From DATDOO01 sp035293245 (lineage in GTDB: Bacteria; Pseudomonadota; Gammaproteobacteria; Methylococcales; Methylococcaceae): a stretch of DNA of 25,758 nucleotides. The stretch lies in the NCBI GenBank assembly GCA_035293245.1, contig DATDOO010000081.1:1-25758 (forward strand), written 5' to 3'. The stretch's first letter is position 1; each line of letters opens with the position of its first letter. A model generated the notes under the pieces. The model ran no database searches. It was not told the origin of the DNA and saw nothing but the letters and a program-made list of their open reading frames with translations. Positions 23,416 to 25,758 of the stretch are shown here, piece after piece. The translations under genes were made by a program, and so were the position numbers.

Positions 23416-24278
23416 TAATACGAATACGTTATGCCTTTTTGACGACGATTTCTCTGATTCTAGCTTCTTGCGCGTCGTCTCAGGGATTTCCTGAAAGGGT
23501 AATCAGCCCAGAGGAGGAACTTCAGGGTCTGAAGAAGTATTTTCATGCCGAAAAGGTCGACGAATATAACAATCCGAGCAGGACCGATGAGGAACGGAAA
23601 AGAATTCGCAACGAAATAATTAATGCGCGATTAGCCGCCATCGACATTCAATTTTCGTTGTTCCAGCAGGAGTTGCACAGAGAAGGCGTTGGATTGAACA
23701 TTGGGACGGACGCTATTGTTTTAGGATTAGGCGCCGCGGGTGCATTGGTTTCCGGGGGAACAAGCCAGGTTTTATCCGCCACATCTGCTGCGGTGACTGG
23801 TTTGAAAGGATCCGTCGATAAGAAAGTATTTTTTGAACAAACCATGCCGGCGTTGTTTGCTCAAATGATAGCAAAACGCAAATCCGTGTTGGTGAATATC
23901 CGTACCGGACTGCTGCAAAGCGTATCGCTCTACCCGTTACAGCAAGGTATAGCCGACGTCGAAGAGTATAGATACTCCGGTACGATACCCGGGGCCATAT
24001 CGTCGGTTATCGAAAATGCAGGCGCGCAATCGGCCGAAGCCGGTGAGCAGCTATCGGAAATCATAAAGACTGGCTTTGAAGTTACCGATGACACCTTGGC
24101 GCTGAAGCAATGGTTGAAACCGGGCGGAGTCAGGAATCGCGAGCGTTGGGACATACTGCAACGCTGGCTGGATTCAAATAATGTCCATATGTCCGTCGCT
24201 AGCTTTATGGATGCCCCGGAGATGAGGGTTCAAATCAAGCAGGCTATCGATTACCTGAAAACTCAGCGTCTAATGTAA
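23412..24278 (+). CDS. Lipoprotein with Gly/Ala-rich hydrophobic segment, unknown function
   Basis: A 288-residue protein. The signal peptide ends in LILASC, with Cys20 lipidated; the +2 residue is Ala, so outer-membrane sorting is expected. A charged helical region (about 35-90, rich in Glu, Arg and Lys) leads into IGTDAIVLGLGAAGALVSGG and SQVLSATSAAVTGLKG (about 96-132), an unusual Gly/Ala/Ser-rich hydrophobic stretch that could insert in or bridge a membrane. The rest is helical with no motif recognised. GGAGGGAG precedes the ATG, which overlaps the stop of the membrane-protein gene. GC content is visibly lower than in the neighbours (hand counts of three 60-base lines gave about 47-57%), suggesting separate ancestry. 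No function assigned. Confidence 0.8.
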   Translation: MIIRIRYAFLTTISLILASCASSQGFPERVISPEEELQGLKKYFHAEKVDEYNNPSRTDEERKRIRNEIINARLAAIDIQFSLFQQELHREGVGLNIGTDAIVLGLGAAGALVSGGTSQVLSATSAAVTGLKGSVDKKVFFEQTMPALFAQMIAKRKSVLVNIRTGLLQSVSLYPLQQGIADVEEYRYSGTIPGAISSVIENAGAQSAEAGEQLSEIIKTGFEVTDDTLALKQWLKPGGVRNRERWDILQRWLDSNNVHMSVASFMDAPEMRVQIKQAIDYLKTQRLM

Positions 24279-24290
24279 CAGGATATCGGC

Positions 24291-24917
24291 ATGAACAGGA
24301 TAGAGGAGAAATTCGACATTCCCAGGGAGTCCCTGGAAGAAAAAATCGGCGACTTTGAGTTCGATGGCGCCGTTGTTTCCGTTATTCCCCAGCCGGATGG
24401 CCATTTTACTTTGCGGGCAGTTTTTATGGAACAGTCTGGAGCCCCTTCGGATTCCCGAACCGTGTCGTCATCACCGCTGGCTATCGATTCGGACATGGCT
24501 CCTTGGCTTACGGCAGCAAAAAGGGAGTTGTCGCTGGACGTCGGAGAAATAGCCGGTTCCGACCATAACCCGCGTATCGTGGCCTACCATGCCACGACAT
24601 CGCTTTCCGCAACCGACGACGAAACCCCCTGGTGTTCGTCATTCATAAACTTTTGCATGGAAGAGGCTGGAGTTCACGGCACCGGCTCCGCTCTCGCACG
24701 CTCCTGGACGGGCTGGGGACGAAGTCTGTCCGATCCGCTTAGCGGCTGCGTCGTGGTCTTGAATAGCCTGACCCGAGGGCCCGAGGCGGGACACGTGGGC
24801 TTTTACATGGGCGAAAAGAACGGCAAAGTCCATTTGCTTGGCGGTAACCAGGGAAACAGGGTTTCTATTGCGCCGTTTGAAAAGACCCGGGTTATCGCAT
24901 ATCGCTGGCCTGACTAA
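24291..24917 (+). CDS. TIGR02594-type (NlpC/P60-like) peptidase with N-terminal tag module
   Basis: A 208-residue protein in two parts. Residues about 69-208 match the TIGR02594 family, an NlpC/P60- or CHAP-like papain fold: PWLTAAKREL, NPRIVAYHATTSL, TPWCSSFINFC with the presumed nucleophile Cys115, TGSALARSW, GHVGFYMG with His168, and LLGGNQGNRVSI as the third site. It probably cleaves peptidoglycan stem peptides. Residues 1-48 (IPRESLEEKIGDFEFDGA, then QPDGHFT) closely resemble the N-terminus of the next gene product, though the catalytic domains are unrelated. A Ser-rich linker joins the parts. No signal peptide, so export by another route or release on lysis is implied. AGGA precedes the ATG, 12 bases after the lipoprotein gene. 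Confidence 0.87.
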   Translation: MNRIEEKFDIPRESLEEKIGDFEFDGAVVSVIPQPDGHFTLRAVFMEQSGAPSDSRTVSSSPLAIDSDMAPWLTAAKRELSLDVGEIAGSDHNPRIVAYHATTSLSATDDETPWCSSFINFCMEEAGVHGTGSALARSWTGWGRSLSDPLSGCVVVLNSLTRGPEAGHVGFYMGEKNGKVHLLGGNQGNRVSIAPFEKTRVIAYRWPD

Positions 24918-24956
24918 GGCGACATTTGTTCCACATGACCATACGAGAAGACCGAC

Positions 24957-25574
24957 ATGAGCCGGGAAGAGCGCAAATCCAATATTCCTGCGGACGAGGT
25001 GGACGAAAAAATAGCCGACTTCGAATTCAGTGGCGCAATTTCCGTCACGAAAGTTCGCCAGCCGGACGGTCGCTTTACCATCGTTGCCCAATTCGAGGAG
25101 ACTCCGGCGCCCCCTCCTGCCACGTCGTCCCAGGCGGTCCCTGCTGGCGGCACAATGCGCTCATCGGCCGAGCCGCGCGGCATGGACATCGACACGCTCG
25201 CCCGCACCGTCTGGGGCGAAGCGCGGGGTGAGGGACGGGAGGGACGGGAAGCCGTCGCGTCTGTGGTGCTTAATCGCCTGAAAAATCCGGCCCGGTTCGG
25301 GAATAGCATTGAAAAAATCTGTCTGCAACCTTTCCAGTTTTCCTGCTGGAATGCGAATGATCCCAATCGTCCGCAGCTTGAAAATGCGGATGCATCCGAC
25401 CCGGTGTTCGCCGAATGCCTTGCGATTGCCCAGGCCGCTGCCCAAGGGCGTTTGGCCGATTCGGTCCTGGGCGCCGATCATTATCATACCGACGGCGTCA
25501 GTCCCGACTGGTCGCGGGGTAAGGTGCCGTGCGTCACGATTGGCAGTCACCTGTTCTATAACGACATTGCTTGA
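24957..25574 (+). CDS. SleB-type cell-wall hydrolase with the same N-terminal tag module
   Basis: A 205-residue protein. Residues about 76-205 match the Hydrolase_2/SleB family (PF07486), lytic transglycosylase-like enzymes acting on peptidoglycan glycan strands: LARTVWGEARGEG with the presumed catalytic Glu88, AVASVVLNRL, FQFSCWN, ADHYHTDGVSPDW and IGSHLFYND. Residues 1-48 (IPADEVDEKIADFEFSGA, then QPDGRFT) repeat the module of the preceding gene product, followed by a Pro/Ala-rich linker. No signal peptide is present. GAGAAG lies before the ATG, 39 bases after the preceding gene. Together the pair would cut both peptide and glycan parts of the wall. Effector, lysis or remodelling roles are all possible. 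Confidence 0.88.
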   Translation: MSREERKSNIPADEVDEKIADFEFSGAISVTKVRQPDGRFTIVAQFEETPAPPPATSSQAVPAGGTMRSSAEPRGMDIDTLARTVWGEARGEGREGREAVASVVLNRLKNPARFGNSIEKICLQPFQFSCWNANDPNRPQLENADASDPVFAECLAIAQAAAQGRLADSVLGADHYHTDGVSPDWSRGKVPCVTIGSHLFYNDIA

Positions 25575-25712
25575 AAAACCGCAGTGCAAAGGGTTCACAA
25601 TGCACAGTGCGCGGGGTCACCCATTAGCCTGCCTCCGTCAACAAAATGTGTAATACCCTGCCGATAAAAATCAGCATTCCCAAATCCGTCAACCGACATC
25701 CCTTCGCGCCCG

Positions 25713-25758
25713 TTATTTCACTTCGTAGGCGTCGGATGAATCATCCGCACCGGTCACC
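25713..25758 (-). CDS. Possible 3' end of a leftward gene entering from the right edge
   Basis: Fifteen sense codons end in TAA at 25713-25715, reading VTGADDSSDAYEVK before the stop. The acidic, hydrophilic tail looks like a protein C-terminus, and the arrangement would be convergent with the hydrolase cluster, but the fragment is too short to identify. The 138 bases between (25575-25712) show no feature I trust. Confidence 0.3.
   Translation of the reverse strand, partial: VTGADDSSDAYEVK

Noticed and set aside
24926..25231. Plus-strand frame overlapping the SleB gene start
   Set aside because: It is in another frame over the conserved N-terminal module, and its product resembles no protein I know.
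22459..25574. Prophage lysis cassette as the firm explanation of the cluster
   Set aside because: The hydrolases and lipoprotein fit the idea loosely, but no phage structural, packaging or regulatory genes are in the window and the membrane protein is not holin-like in size. Left as an alternative.

Overview
The window is high-GC, densely coded bacterial chromosome, most likely from a gammaproteobacterium. The pcnB-folK-panB-panC-panD order, the ArgA-type N-acetylglutamate synthase, Icc-type CpdA, FeSOD and short GloA all fit that. A high-GC sulfur-oxidising or methanotrophic lineage is possible, and Betaproteobacteria cannot be excluded. I see no rRNA, tRNA, CRISPR array or transposase.

Left part (1-11212, all minus strand). 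A formate dehydrogenase alpha subunit (cysteine type, Tat-exported, running off the left edge) is preceded by the small Tat-signal protein that often accompanies it. Next comes an intergenic stretch holding a multi-hairpin element. Then follow a 1410-aa SNF2-type helicase, a second-type glutamyl-tRNA synthetase, a small lipoprotein, iron superoxide dismutase (sodB) and a chemoreceptor.

Middle (11334-21559). A rightward argA-cpdA-queF group (arginine synthesis, cAMP breakdown, queuosine synthesis) converges, across a block of hairpins, on a long leftward series. In transcription order that series is pcnB, folK, panB, panC, panD (poly(A) polymerase, folate and pantothenate synthesis), a lipoprotein, gloA, a coiled-coil membrane protein, a double-receiver response regulator, a 46-aa membrane peptide coupled to it by an ATGA overlap, a thioredoxin-fold [2Fe-2S] ferredoxin and an MgtC-family membrane protein.

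Right part (21892-25758). A small lipoprotein and a 360-base intergenic region with several inverted repeats lead into a compact rightward four-gene cluster: a multi-spanning membrane protein, a lipoprotein of lower GC, a TIGR02594/NlpC-P60-like peptidase and a SleB-type cell-wall hydrolase. The two hydrolases have unrelated catalytic domains but share a closely similar N-terminal module of about 48 residues, and neither has a signal peptide. I infer a common delivery or docking tag. This cluster is the best candidate in the window for an undescribed system, perhaps envelope-remodelling or effector-delivery, though a lysis cassette or cargo of a secretion machine outside the window are alternatives. 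A minus-strand gene may end at 25713, beyond the cluster.

All domain assignments come from reading motifs by eye. No database search or computed statistic was available.
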